Assembly (NCBI RefSeq): GCF_031755915.1
Contig: NC_083386.1
Span: 14,468,501 to 14,532,500 of the forward strand
Direction: 5' to 3'
Length of the DNA stretch: 64,000 nucleotides
DNA from: Ziziphus jujuba
Lineage: Eukaryota > Streptophyta > Magnoliopsida > Rosales > Rhamnaceae
The notes under the pieces are model-generated. The model was not told the DNA's origin. It did not search any database and was given only the letters and a program-made list of their open reading frames with translations. Shown piece after piece: positions 35,311 to 46,072 of the stretch; within the stretch, counting starts at the first letter, position 1, and each line of letters opens with the position of its first letter. Both the position numbers and the translations under genes were made by a program.

Positions 35311-36704
35311 AGATTCCTATTTCTTTATCCTTCTTCTTCTTCAAGAAAGAGAGCCCCAAAACCACTATAACTATCGCAGATCACCATTACTTTCTTTCTT
35401 ACAATGGCAACCAATGGTTATCCGAACAATTGCCGAGTTGCTCCGCAGGGATAACTTCTCAATCAACCACAACTGTTTTGTCAAGATTGAGTAGACATAA
35501 TACTACAAAGTTCATCATCAAGGTCCCTTTTTCCACCACATTCAGCAACATCAACAAATGTGGTAAGAAATTGGTAGGCTACCAAAGAAGGTGATCAACT
35601 TATTAGATTATAGGGTGAGCGAGGTAGATAAATAAATAATACCATATTGAATTTGTATCGATGTATGTATGCGTTAAAAAGTATACATGAAAGTGCATAA
35701 TGTACGTATGTCTATGTAATTATGTGTAGATATGTGCTTGCAATGTATGCGATTATATATCTGTGCATCTACATAAGTACATGTATGTGTTATACCTTTC
35801 AATTCTTTGATCATGTGCTTCTTCACGGACGCAGATCCTCTCTCCCCAAAATCCTGTCCTAATCCCTGTTCCTGCAGTGATATTAAGCCACATCATCTTA
35901 AATTTATAGTCAGCTTGGCGTCTACCGATTATATGTATCATCATTGTCCCCTTCGACCGCTCTCCGGACGTTTTGATTTCTCTGCTAATTTAATTTGTGG
36001 GCCAACAACCATGTTCTCTACAGACAAAATATAGAATATCAAATATCAAAATGAAATTATAAAGCAGTGAGACGGTTCAGAGACCATATATATATATATA
36101 TATATATATATATTGCCTAAAGAGAGAAAAAAAAAAAAACATGTGATCTGCATATGTGGTTCATTTCATTATCATTTTTATTATATTATTGTAAATTGTA
36201 TTGAAGTGGGAATGACATACACAGATGGCAGATGCAATGTAAAACTTTAATAGATTTTTGTGCAAAGTGGAAAATATTGAATAGTTTAGAGGTACAAAGT
36301 ATTATGTAAATTGTACTGAAGTGAGAATGGCATACAGTTTAGGATGCAATGTAAAAATTTTAATGGATTTTTTTGGGGTTTTTTCTCCCCCATCTTTAAC
36401 CCCCCAAAAAAAAAAGAAAAAAGAAAGAAAGAAAAAGTGTTATGCTTGCAATTAATGCTCTCATCTTGTTATGTCAAATTTTTGATTCATCATTAATTTC
36501 TTAAAGTTTTAAAATTCTAACAACGTAAACACTGACATAGTACGAATCACTAAACAAATTAGTAAAATTAATACCAATCAACTGAATAGAAATAACAGAG
36601 ATGCTAAAATGATAATTTGAATCAATAATGTTAGAGATACAAAAAGATATATTGAATGATAATATGAAATAACTTGGTAAACAAATTAGCATTACTGTTA
36701 ATTT
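35311..36704. other. Intergenic; no assignable gene
   Basis: Open stretches at 35255-35494 and 35753-36034 (both strands) have no motif I recognise. Composition near 35800-36010 is slightly GC-richer, so a decayed gene fragment there is possible. A (TA)n run lies at 36089-36112, and a segment (36230-36360) contains gtattgaagtgggaatg and tgtactgaagtgagaatggc as a diverged direct repeat of ~120 bp. Confidence 0.4.
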
Positions 36705-37640
36705 TCATTAGAAACAGAAAAAATGGATAGCAAATATGTATGGCCTAGTACATATGATGAAGCCAATACAATATAATTAATGACTTTTGTATCTTGATTA
36801 TATGTACTTCCTTTCTACGTACCTAACTAGTGTTTGAACATTTATATATTTTGGAGTACAAAAATGCTAGCTGTCCTACTTGTAAGCACATATTTTAATT
36901 AGCCAATAACGATTCACTTAAATACAGATCTACAGTTTTAAAAATTCGTAAAGATTTAAATGAAACTAAATTAGTTACTGTCATATCGGACAAATAGTTT
37001 TTACTCTTTGAAAAGCACAGTTCCTTCAAAATCCATGGCCAGCTAGTTTATTGTTGTCCGCTAAATTTGTAAGATGGCCGTATGGTCACGATCACCCCAC
37101 TTCATACGGCAACAATGTGAAAAACACTTCATATAAACTATTTCATAAACGCGGAAAAGACTTCATACACTTATATATATATATATATATGGTCCTCATA
37201 GACTTTTTTTTCCCAAGAAAATAATAGTTTCACATAGAAACAGAGACGGATAACAAATGGATGGCCCAACACGGATAGTCAAGTCAGTCAATACAATATA
37301 GTTAATGACTTTTGAATCCTGATTATATATCCTTTCAATACAAGAATATAGTTTGAAAAATATAGTTCATTCAGAATGCATGCGTGCAATTATCCATCTC
37401 TTGGCTAGCTAGTTTACCACTGTACGCTAAATTTGCAATATATTGGATGGTGACAGTCAACCCCCCACCTTATATGTCAATACTCTGAAAAGTATTTCAT
37501 ATAGACTATTCTCAATAATGTGGAAAATACTAAATACGCGGTTTTAAGACTTTCCACTCCTTCCCCACCCCAACCAAAAAAAAAAAAAAAAAAACTTTAT
37601 ACATATATATATTTATATATATATATATATATATATAGTC
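36705..37640 (+). repeat. Duplicated promoter modules upstream of kinase gene 1
   Basis: Two diverged direct copies, about 36705-37200 and 37232-37640. Shared blocks are gaaacagaraaaatggatagcaaat-type, gccaatacaatata-ttaatgactttt, ggc-agctagttta, gctaaattt, gtgaaaa-acttcatata, and a terminal (TA)n tract (37171-37190 and 37604-37636). They also match the upstream copy at 34680-34860. This looks like serial unequal duplication of the receptor-kinase 5' flank. Confidence 0.7.
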
Positions 37641-37764
37641 TTCTTTAAAAAATATATATTTATCACTACTAATTATAACTACTAGTATTGTAAACAATAT
37701 GCTGAAAAGATAGACCAGTTAGTGTGAGTGTGTCAAAGCTCGCCTAGTTGAATCACCCACAAAT

Positions 37765-40700
37765 ATGGGAACGGGAACAGTTTCTTTCTCACCATTTATA
37801 TCCTTCATTGTTTTATTAGTCCTCATCCAACATACTAGCTGTGCAAAGAATAATAACTTCAAATGTTCCCCTTCTTCCTGCGGCAATATCCCCCATATTA
37901 GCTACCCTTTCCGACTCGGAACCGATCCAGAAAACTGCGGTGACCTAAGGTACAATCTTTCTTGTGAGGACAACCATACTAACACTGTATTGTACTTGTT
38001 TTCAATAAAATTCTATGTTCAGGAAATCAATTATGATAACCACACCATCAGATTGGTGGATTCCAATTTTCACAAGGATAATAGCTCCTCCATCCCTCCT
38101 TATTCTTTGTCCACTTATAACTTCAGTACTTATTCATATTTATATAGAACCAAGTTATATAGGCACCTCTCACATAGGGGAGCTCATCTATCACTTTCAG
38201 AGCCCATAACTTTCTTGAAGTGTGAATATCCAGTGAATTCTAGTCTTTATCTACCCATTACTGCTCCATACATTAATAATCCAAGTGATGCTTTTTGGTC
38301 AAGCTCCGGTTCGTTCGAATCCGGAGGGTATTCTTATGTTAAGATTGGTAGCACAAATGCATCGGAATTGAAGGACTCTTGCCGTGTAAAGCAGATACTT
38401 ATGACGTCTAAGCGAGGAATTGCAGAAAACAGGAATATTTCCTACATAGAAATCCACAATATACTTGAATACGGGTTTGAGCTTTTGTGGCTTCCCCACC
38501 AGTGCTATCTCAATGAAGCCAACTTAATTCTTTGTAGACCTCAAGAGAGCTGCGATCTTTGGGGACTGGCACCTGCCTCCTATTCTTGCAGTAAGATTTC
38601 ATTGTGGCTCTTGCAGAGAGATTACACACATCTCCTCTTCTAGTTTGGAAATTTCTTTCACTCACACCCATCTATTTATTTTGTTTACCAACAAAATTCT
38701 CTGTACTTACAAAAACATGGTTGATCAAAATATTTTCTTAGATTGGATATTTTACAGATTTATTTCACAAGTACAAAAAAATAAATAAATAAGAAATAAA
38801 GCAATTTTATTCTGATCCGAAGAATGGAAAAATATAAAGTAGATTGAGTTGCGAAAATTTCTTTGTTTCAGCAATTGATCTTCTAGAGTCGAAAATGCTT
38901 AGGGTGATTACGTTTTCATTGTTAAAATTTGATGTGGTTAGATCAATGTTATTAATGTTTAAAGATACTTTTTGCGAAATATTTAGAAACACAGGAAATA
39001 TGCAATAACTAAAAACTAAAGGGGATGTGCGATGAAAATTTAAAGTAAAAGAAGTTATGTGTAATTTAACTTAAATTTATTTCTCTAAGCTGACATTTTT
39101 CTTTTCTAATTGAATGATGCAGATATATTGCTTACCATTATTGCCACGGTTGAATGTAAGTTTCTTTGAATATCATCATCCAAAAATAGTTTCTACAAAT
39201 TGCTTTATTTATTCCACTCAATTCTTACATTAGATTTACATTTGCAGCATTAAATGTCAAAATCTGATTGTTTTTTCTCTTTGTATTTGCACTATATAAT
39301 TATGCATGAATTCTACAAACACCCCATGCATTTTTAAAATTTGTCACTACTCTTGATTTTCTAATATTTACATATACTTTCTTGAAATTTTGCATTTATT
39401 TCATATAGCACCTTTCAAATCAAACCATGTAACATATGATCAACAGTGATTAAATTTTTCCTGAAATATTTACTATTTATTAATTTACACTATAATTTTT
39501 TGGTTCTATTTTGCCCCCAATTTTGAATTAAGCTCTATATTTTTTTAAAATTAGAACCCTTAGTTTAAATTTTGGTTCTGATTTCAAATTAAACCATTAT
39601 TTTTTATTTTGGATTAGATGTAGACCAAACCATAATGTAAACGTAGACCAGGATAAGCATAGTCTTCCTACCAAATTAACTTGTTTTGATGCGCATACGC
39701 AGTTATATTTTAAAGTGTATTCTTTTCATAATATCTATAGATTATATCTTTAATTATTGGTTCTTCTAATTCTTGTAGGGTGCCTGGAACTGGCATTCTT
39801 CTACGGAGGTAAATCCTTACATTTACACTTTCTTTTCTTTCGAAAACATTAATTTACAGTTTCAGAAACGTAACTTTCAAACGAAAAAATAAATAAACGA
39901 CGTAATTGATCCATGAAAAATAATAATAATAATAACAATAAAGAAATGAAAAGAAAAAGAAAAAAAAAGAGCATTGTACAGAAACACGATGTCATAAACA
40001 ATTTTTATATTCTAACATGAGTAATGTAACAATTTTATTTTCTACAAAATTATAATGTGTATTCAGATTTAAATACAACACATGCAGTTATGAACCAAAA
40101 TAGTCATTAATTATTTATTTAGACAATATTAACTGCAATCTAAAAGTATATCACTAAGGTGTCATTTGTTAAAATAGTTGGTTTTCATATTCCATTTGAT
40201 AACAAGTTCATTTTTTACTTTTTGTTTTCCTTTTTTCTTTTAAATTGTGGATAATTTGCTTATTTCAATGATCTATTAATCAGTTAATGTTAGTTAATAA
40301 TAGTTAGAGTTTGTTAAAGATATCAATTAACTACAAAAGTTCAAAAAGGAAAGAAAAAAATTAAAAATTAAAAATCAATATGATTTTGAGTTGTATTTCA
40401 TTTTCTACTTAAGTTTTTTTTTTAATTTTTTTGGTTGTCTTTTCCTCTTTACATTTATAGTTAATAGAGATATAAAACTACTATCAACTAGCATTAACAA
40501 ACCATTGAAACAAACAACTTAAAGAAATAAAAAATAAAAAAATTTGTTATCAAATGAGACTTTAATTTTTGTTTTTCTACTTTTTTTTCTAGCTAATTGC
40601 GTGGAATCTGCTAATTTCAAGTGTTAGTTTGGGTTAATTAGAGTTTATTAGCAATCTATGCTAACGATAAAGTTAAAAGTCAAAAAGAAGAGGGGGGGGG

Positions 40701-42354
40701 GGGGGGGGGGGGGGGTGGACCTAAATGAATTATTATTATTATTTTATTTTTTTTCCTATTTAGAAGAAACTATTGAAGCAGATACACACAATTTAAAAGA
40801 AAAAAACAAAAATAAAAAATAAATTTATTATCAAACGAGACTTTAGTTTTTGTTTTTCTATTTCTTCTAGCTAATCGCGTGGAATCTGCTAATTTCAAGC
40901 GTTAGTTTGGGTTAATTAGAGTAAATTAGCAATTTATGCTAACTACAAATTTAAGAGTAAAAAAGGGGGGAAAAACCTAAATTAATTATTTTTTTTCTTT
41001 TAAATTTATTGTTATTTAATATGTCTGACAAACTATAACTACCGCCAACGCTTATAAGAAAATACACAGTTAGATAGAGAAAAAAATAAAAACAACAAAA
41101 ATAAAAAACCAACCGCTTAACAAACGCCAAGTAAAACATCAATTTGAAGTCCAAAACAAATAAATAATTAGATCATAATCGATATCACAAAATTTGTATA
41201 TTTGGGTGACACCAATTTATTTCTCAATGTAGCTTGAAAAACTTAAATGTAATGTTGACCAAATTGCACTCATTTGCTCTTTTTCAGTACCATTGTGGAC
41301 AATAACAAAAATCATATTGGGGATTCCATGCGTGGTAGCATTTTTAATCTACAAATGGCGGAAGCGGCATTTATCAATGTATAATTGTATTGAAGAGTTT
41401 TTACAAACTAACAATGGCCTTATGCCTATAAGGTACTCATACTCAGACATCAGAAGGATGACCAAGGGCTTTAAGAACAAATTGGGTGAAGGAGGTTATG
41501 GTTGTGTGTACAAAGGAAAGCTTCGTAGTGGCCATCTTGCAGCTATCAAGATGTTAGGTAAATCTAAGGCTAATGGACAGGACTTTATCAATGAAGTTGC
41601 TACCATTGGAAGGATTCATCACATCAATGTGGTAAAACTAGTTGGATTTTGTGTCGAGGGATCCAAGCGTGCTCTTGTATATGATTTCATGCCTAACGGA
41701 TCTCTTGACAAATATATTTTTTCTCATGAAAGGAACTTCTTGGGTTGCAAGAAAATGTGTGAAATTTCACTTGGAGTGGCTCGTGGAATTGAATATCTTC
41801 ATCAAGGATGCAACATGCAAATTCTTCATTTCGACATTAAGCCACACAATATTCTTTTGGATGAGAATTTTATTCCAAAGGTTTCTGATTTTGGACTTGC
41901 TAGATTATGCCCATTAGATAATACCATTGTGTCTCTAACAGCAGCAAGAGGAACCTTGGGATACATAGCTCCAGAGTTATTTTACAAAAATATTGGACCA
42001 GTTTCTAACAAAGCCGATGTTTATAGCTTTGGAATGTTATTAATGGAAATGGCTAGTAGAAGGAAGAATTTGGATGCAGTTGCAGCGCATACAAGTCAAA
42101 TTTACTTTCCCTCGTGGGTTTATGACCAATTCAATGAAGGAAATGACTTAGAAATGGAAGATGCAACAGAGGATGAATCAAAAATAAGAAAGAAGATGAT
42201 TATAGTGGCACTATGGTGTATCCAGATGAAGCCAAGTGATCGACCATCAATTAACAGAGTCAAAAAGATGCTTGAAGGAGAAATTGAAAGCCTAAAAATG
42301 CCTCCAAAGCCTTCTCTATGTCCAGAAAACAAGCCTAAGAATGATAATGAGTAG
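37765..42354 (+). CDS. LRK10-like receptor-like serine/threonine kinase (gene 1), four exons
   Basis: Exons 37765-38590, 39123-39155, 39779-39808 and 41288-42354 join in phase 1 at each boundary with GT-AG introns and give 651 aa. A signal peptide (~1-26) is followed by a GUB_WAK_bind ectodomain: [19 protein letters not shown], then [12 protein letters not shown], many N-glycosylation sites, and paired Cys near 245-275. The micro-exons encode the juxtamembrane part, and the membrane span is about residues 300-318. The kinase has a glycine loop at 363-368, Lys384, alpha-C Glu399, HFD 477-479, DFG 497-499 and APE 524-526. Phe in place of the catalytic-loop Arg makes it a non-RD kinase, typical of this plant immune/stress family. 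It probably sits in the plasma membrane sensing wall or apoplast ligands; the ligand is unknown. The tail ends early: TAG at 42352 precedes sequence that still encodes the paralogues' acidic tail in another frame. Confidence 0.92.
38591..39122 (+). other. Intron 1 of gene 1
   Basis: GTAAGA…ATGCAG, 532 bp, A/T-rich, with no insertion recognised. In gene 2 the matching intron is only 133 bp (54673-54805). Confidence 0.85.
39156..39778 (+). other. Intron 2 of gene 1
   Basis: GTAAGT…TTGTAG, 623 bp, A/T-rich. No repeat partner was recognised. The last bases (tct aattcttgtag) resemble the acceptor of the matching intron in gene 2 (tttaattgtag). Confidence 0.85.
40153..41132. mobile_element. MITE-like tandem structure in intron 3 of gene 1
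   Basis: The outer ends ACTAAGGTGTCATTTGTTAA and …TTAACAAACGCCAAGT pair as inverted repeats. A unit of ~285 bp is repeated directly: 40545-40830 and 40831-41130 share tttctagctaat-gcgtggaa, tctgctaatttcaag-gttag and tttgggttaattagag. The words caaatgagacttta and caaacgagacttta close each unit. One copy carries a run of 24 G (40692-40715). The structure suggests serial insertion or tandem amplification of a small hAT-like MITE. No 8-bp target duplication was found. Confidence 0.65.
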
Positions 42355-43229
42355 AAATCAAATCCAAAATGACACAAACACTATCAGATGGTGACTCTGA
42401 AGAGATTAGTTTTAACTGGATATGCAAATTAAGAGATATAATTGAGAAACCATAGCTTGATTTTTATGGAACAGCAGAAATTCATATCTTCTATGCAAAT
42501 TTTGATTATTATTTCCCTTTTTTGTTTTTTTTTTTTCTTTTTAAGGAATTTATCATCCAGTTAAAGTCCAATAGAATCTTTAAATTAGCTTGATATAGGA
42601 CCAATTCTATCTCCCAGACCTAGCAGAACAAAAAGTTAAATGAAGGCAAAAAAATAAAATAAAATAAAATAAGCATCTGATATGAAATCCTGTGTTACAC
42701 CGTACAAGTATCATAATATTTAAGATCTTAATGTGTCAAATATATATAAAAACTAAATTAAATAAATATAAATATAAATATTAAAAAACTATTTTAAAGA
42801 ATTTAAAAAGAGAAATTAAGAATAATGCATTCTCAGGTATGACGTGTAGAAGAAAAATTTCACAAATGGGATTGTCTTGCTCCTTTGGCATAGCATTGCC
42901 TTGCCCATATATTGTGTTGGTATCTCTACTAGAAAATACCTACTTTGTGTTTGCTAATTTACTACTTGTCAGGGGTATATTCCAGCTACTACTGACCAGA
43001 CTTCTAAGTTCTGTCTTAAACATAGCTGGAAAAATTATTAGAAACTTTTTTCCTACTTACATAATTGTAAGTCCTTCAAAAAGCATAATTTTAGCTACAT
43101 TAGGCATGAGCTATGATACGTTTCTCAACTTGGCTTTTCCTTCTTTCGCTTAAGGTACTTATTACTCAATTATATATCAGCTTCCTTATTGGTCACATTT
43201 TCCATCAAAGTTGCATTTGAAATTTTAGT
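42355..43229. other. 3' flank of gene 1; no further gene seen
   Basis: The first 100 bases include the displaced acidic tail codons (gatggtgactctgaagagatt near 42388). A repeated aaaataaaataaaataa at 42650-42672 could supply poly(A) signals. The 105-codon open frame at 42839-43153 is hydrophobic, lacks any family motif and is probably chance. Confidence 0.5.
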
Positions 43230-43640
43230 TGCCAAATAGATCAGTCAATGCCCTGAAAGTGAGGGATTTTCAATCATAGCTATAGAATAAAGAGGCCAGT
43301 ACCTCACGAGAAAATGCACAAGCCAAGGCCCTGAAAGTGAGGTACTTTCATTGTAACAAAATAGCCAATCCACTGGCATTTGTCATCTGGAGTTGCACTT
43401 GCATCCTTGGTTGAACTGCATGAAATTATAATTAATCTTTAGCTCTATTGATTTTTCTCATGATTCTACCCTTTTTGACAAAAGGAACCACAAGTTACAG
43501 GCAACCATAGCTTAATATGAACTGCAAAATCTTTGGAAATAAATTAGCTTATTGTAGTTCGTGCCACTGACCTCTGAAAGTAAGGCATTTTCAATTGTAT
43601 CAAAATGCTGGTCCAGTGCCCTCTCTTCCTGAGCATCAAA
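43230..43640. repeat. Short motif repeated three times
   Basis: The words ccctgaaagtgagggatttt (43251), ccctgaaagtgaggtacttt (43329) and cctctgaaagtaaggcattt (43571) recur, each followed by tca. Spacing is 78 and ~242 bp. On the minus strand each reads like a splice acceptor (…cactttcag|gg…). The origin is unknown, and this may be a decayed exon series or a local duplication. Confidence 0.5.
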
Positions 43641-45313
43641 CTTTTAGCTTCATCGATTTTAGAAGAAAGACAAGACCAGCCACCTGAGTCAGGATGGTTT
43701 ACAAGCACAATCTATGTCTGTGCTAACTTATAAATAACCTTCCATCTTATTTGGAATAGCATCTCCCTGTTAAATTATATACCATCATATTTGCACTCAA
43801 TAAGAGGAAGAATAAGATGGTTTAACCAAAAGGCCAAGCTAAAAGCTTAAGACAAAAATGAAAATGAAATATGGTTTTCCACCCATTTTATACAACCATA
43901 ATACTACTATTTTGTTATTGAAGCCTGGAAACCACCATAAGATCTGTGTAATTTTGATTTCAATTGCCATGCCTTAAAATCTGGCCAAGCATGAATACCA
44001 TATCTACCAGCAAGGGCAATAGCAGCTTAACTACTGCAAGACCAGCCTGAAATGGTGAAGCCATCAATACACCTAAAGTTCATAAACTCTAGATAATTGC
44101 AGTAGAAGTACAAAGCTCTGTTTGAGAAATATAAAATTGTCTTATGGATGATAAAAATTATTAGGCCTAAAAATTCTGCTTGATGATATATAAAACATTA
44201 CAAATACACTTCCAACTCCTTATGACTTCCACTCTAGTTTGTCCAATGACCATGATACATAAAGTCGTCCCTCACGTTGTACTGAAACAAAATTATGCTA
44301 GCTGTAAACAGAGCCTTCTAAAAGCCCTAAGCGCCAATTTGTGTAATGCAATTAGTCTCTTTGACAAACAAGAGAGCCACCAAGCAATGTTGTCCCCAAT
44401 GACTCAATTTTCAGAAAACATATATTTGCAAAAGAAATCCATTGATTCAATTGGGACAAATTTCCCCAACCATTCTACAAACTTAGAGCTCATTTAATAT
44501 GCCAAAGTTAGGACAAGAGATCAGATGACTATCTACTAATAATGTCTGTCTTCTTCTTTGTTTGGTAAGGTAGGATAAATAATAGTAGATAAGGTAATAT
44601 CTTGGTGGTATTCAGATCGGATTGAAGTGTGCCATGTTACAATAGGAAACCCACCCAAGTTGTCCTGTCCTATACCTAGTGTTATCATCCAAATGGATGT
44701 TGGTGAAGTAAACTATCATATTATAGGGAGATACAAGATCTTAATTTGGTTTCCATCCTACCCTCATACATAAGAAACACAAAATGTAAAAAAAAAATTA
44801 AAAAAAAAAAAATGGCATGCCCAATGTGCCTGTAATGGAGAAATTCCTTTCATAATATAGTGCAAAAAGGCTTTCAAGTAATTATCAATTTCTATATATA
44901 TAGATTCTACAAAAGGTCTGCCCTGTAAAACAACAAAACACTCACCAAATTGTAGTAAAACTAACTAAATAGCAGGAAAAAATTGTAGTCTTAATTTCTA
45001 TGTCAAATAGCAGTGCAAAAGGTAAATTGATTAACAATGTAGGTTTATCTTATAAAGGAGGAAACAAAGGACAAGGAAAACAAGGTTTACACATTAAAAT
45101 GGTATAGAACAAGAAAACATTTTACTGTTAAATATTTATGAACTTTTGATGACTAACGAGGTGTTGAAGTTTATTCAAGAAATAGCCTGAATTAGCTACA
45201 GATTAATTGGCACATAAGAGAAAAAAATCAAATCCCATCCAATTCATCTAATAACCTCAATAATCAGCTAAGTAGCAGAGCAAACGCACAGAAATAACCA
45301 CAAATTTATAGGG
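43641..45313. other. Unassigned; possible decayed gene on minus strand
   Basis: Near 43950-44045 the minus strand reads AAIALAGRYGIHAWPDFKAW and on to QLKSKLHRSYGGFQASITK with one stop upstream. This is better than random codon flow, but I do not recognise the family. The + strand open frame 44180-44497 has no motif. The rest shows nothing assignable. Confidence 0.35.

Positions 45314-45345
<32 letters not shown>
45314..45345 (+). repeat. Poly(A) run of 32
   Basis: A 32-base A homopolymer followed by gaagaagaag. It could be the tail of a + strand retroposed sequence to its left, but no cDNA-like or SINE body with promoter boxes was found there. Confidence 0.6.
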
Positions 45346-45347
<2 letters not shown>

Positions 45348-45354
45348 AGAAGAA

Positions 45355-45684
45355 GCTAGACATCGTAATTTACGATAACCATATACATCGGCGAAACTAG
45401 TGCCAAAACCACTGGAAAAATCGGAAAAGATGCTTGGCTCACAAATAATGAGATTTCGGCCGGGCTTCGATGGAAGATAGCTGTATTGCTTCTGCGTTGC
45501 AAACTCTGGATTTGGCTCATAGGTGATAACCGTGGTCGTCTAGTAACCCGTAAAGTGACTCGGCGTTAGCTTGTTCTAAAATATCATCAATCCCGTCTTG
45601 CTGCGGGGAATAATTATGAGTGTTGATATTATCAACGCTTGTGAGTTTGTGACCATCAAGGGTGGGACCAAGGTGAGGTGTCAA
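45355..45684 (-). pseudogene. Unidentified coding-like fragment, frameshifted
   Basis: The minus strand from 45684 reads …LDGHKLTSVDNINTHNY, then DGIDDILEQANAESLYGLLD and DHGYHL with a TGA at 45517-45519. An overlapping frame then gives VITYEPNPEFATQKQYSYLP and SKPGRNLIICEPS. Codon flow and GC content are higher than in surrounding DNA, and a single-base indel near 45525 would join the two frames. I cannot name the protein. In-frame stops lie just upstream of 45684. Confidence 0.4.
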
Positions 45685-45734
45685 CTATTAATCGGCACCA
45701 TTTAAATTATTTTTTGAGATGCTTTTTTTTTTCT

Positions 45735-45777
<43 letters not shown>

Positions 45778-46072
45778 ATATATATATCTATATGTACACA
45801 CACTACCTATCAACTAGTAACCTTATAATATTTACTCTAGTAATGTAGATGGCTAGCCAAAATAGGATAAAACCCAACAACAAGAAAATGTATCTCAAAA
45901 AGGTAAAGCACATCATCATATGGTCATAAAACAAGCTTAAAACCAGCACCAAAAGGTCTGCCTTTCGTGCTAATTTTCAATGCTCCCTGGAGCATTGCTT
46001 CCCCCTCTGACAAAGAAGTGGGACTCAAGTCCCTCAATGGTAACAGAGGTTTTTTAATTCAGGTGACAACGT
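45685..46072. repeat. (TA)n microsatellite and gypsy 3' flank
   Basis: A long TA/TATC tract occupies about 45740-45792. The following ~280 bp up to the end of the gypsy pol at 46073 probably include its 3' untranslated part or LTR start (ccctggagcattgcttcccc near 45985), but no partner LTR is visible. Confidence 0.5.

Noticed and set aside
35753..36034. Small gene with overlapping frames on both strands
   Set aside because: Slightly higher GC, but no motif, no supported splice structure and no family recognised.
42839..43153. 105-codon hydrophobic open frame on the + strand
   Set aside because: No homologue or splice context was recognised, and A/T-rich DNA easily yields hydrophobic open frames of this size.
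44180..44497. 105-codon open frame on the + strand
   Set aside because: No motif, no start context or neighbouring exon, and low-complexity A/T content around it.
45314..45345. Processed pseudogene tail
   Set aside because: The A run is long, but I found no cDNA-like coding sequence or flanking duplication to its left.
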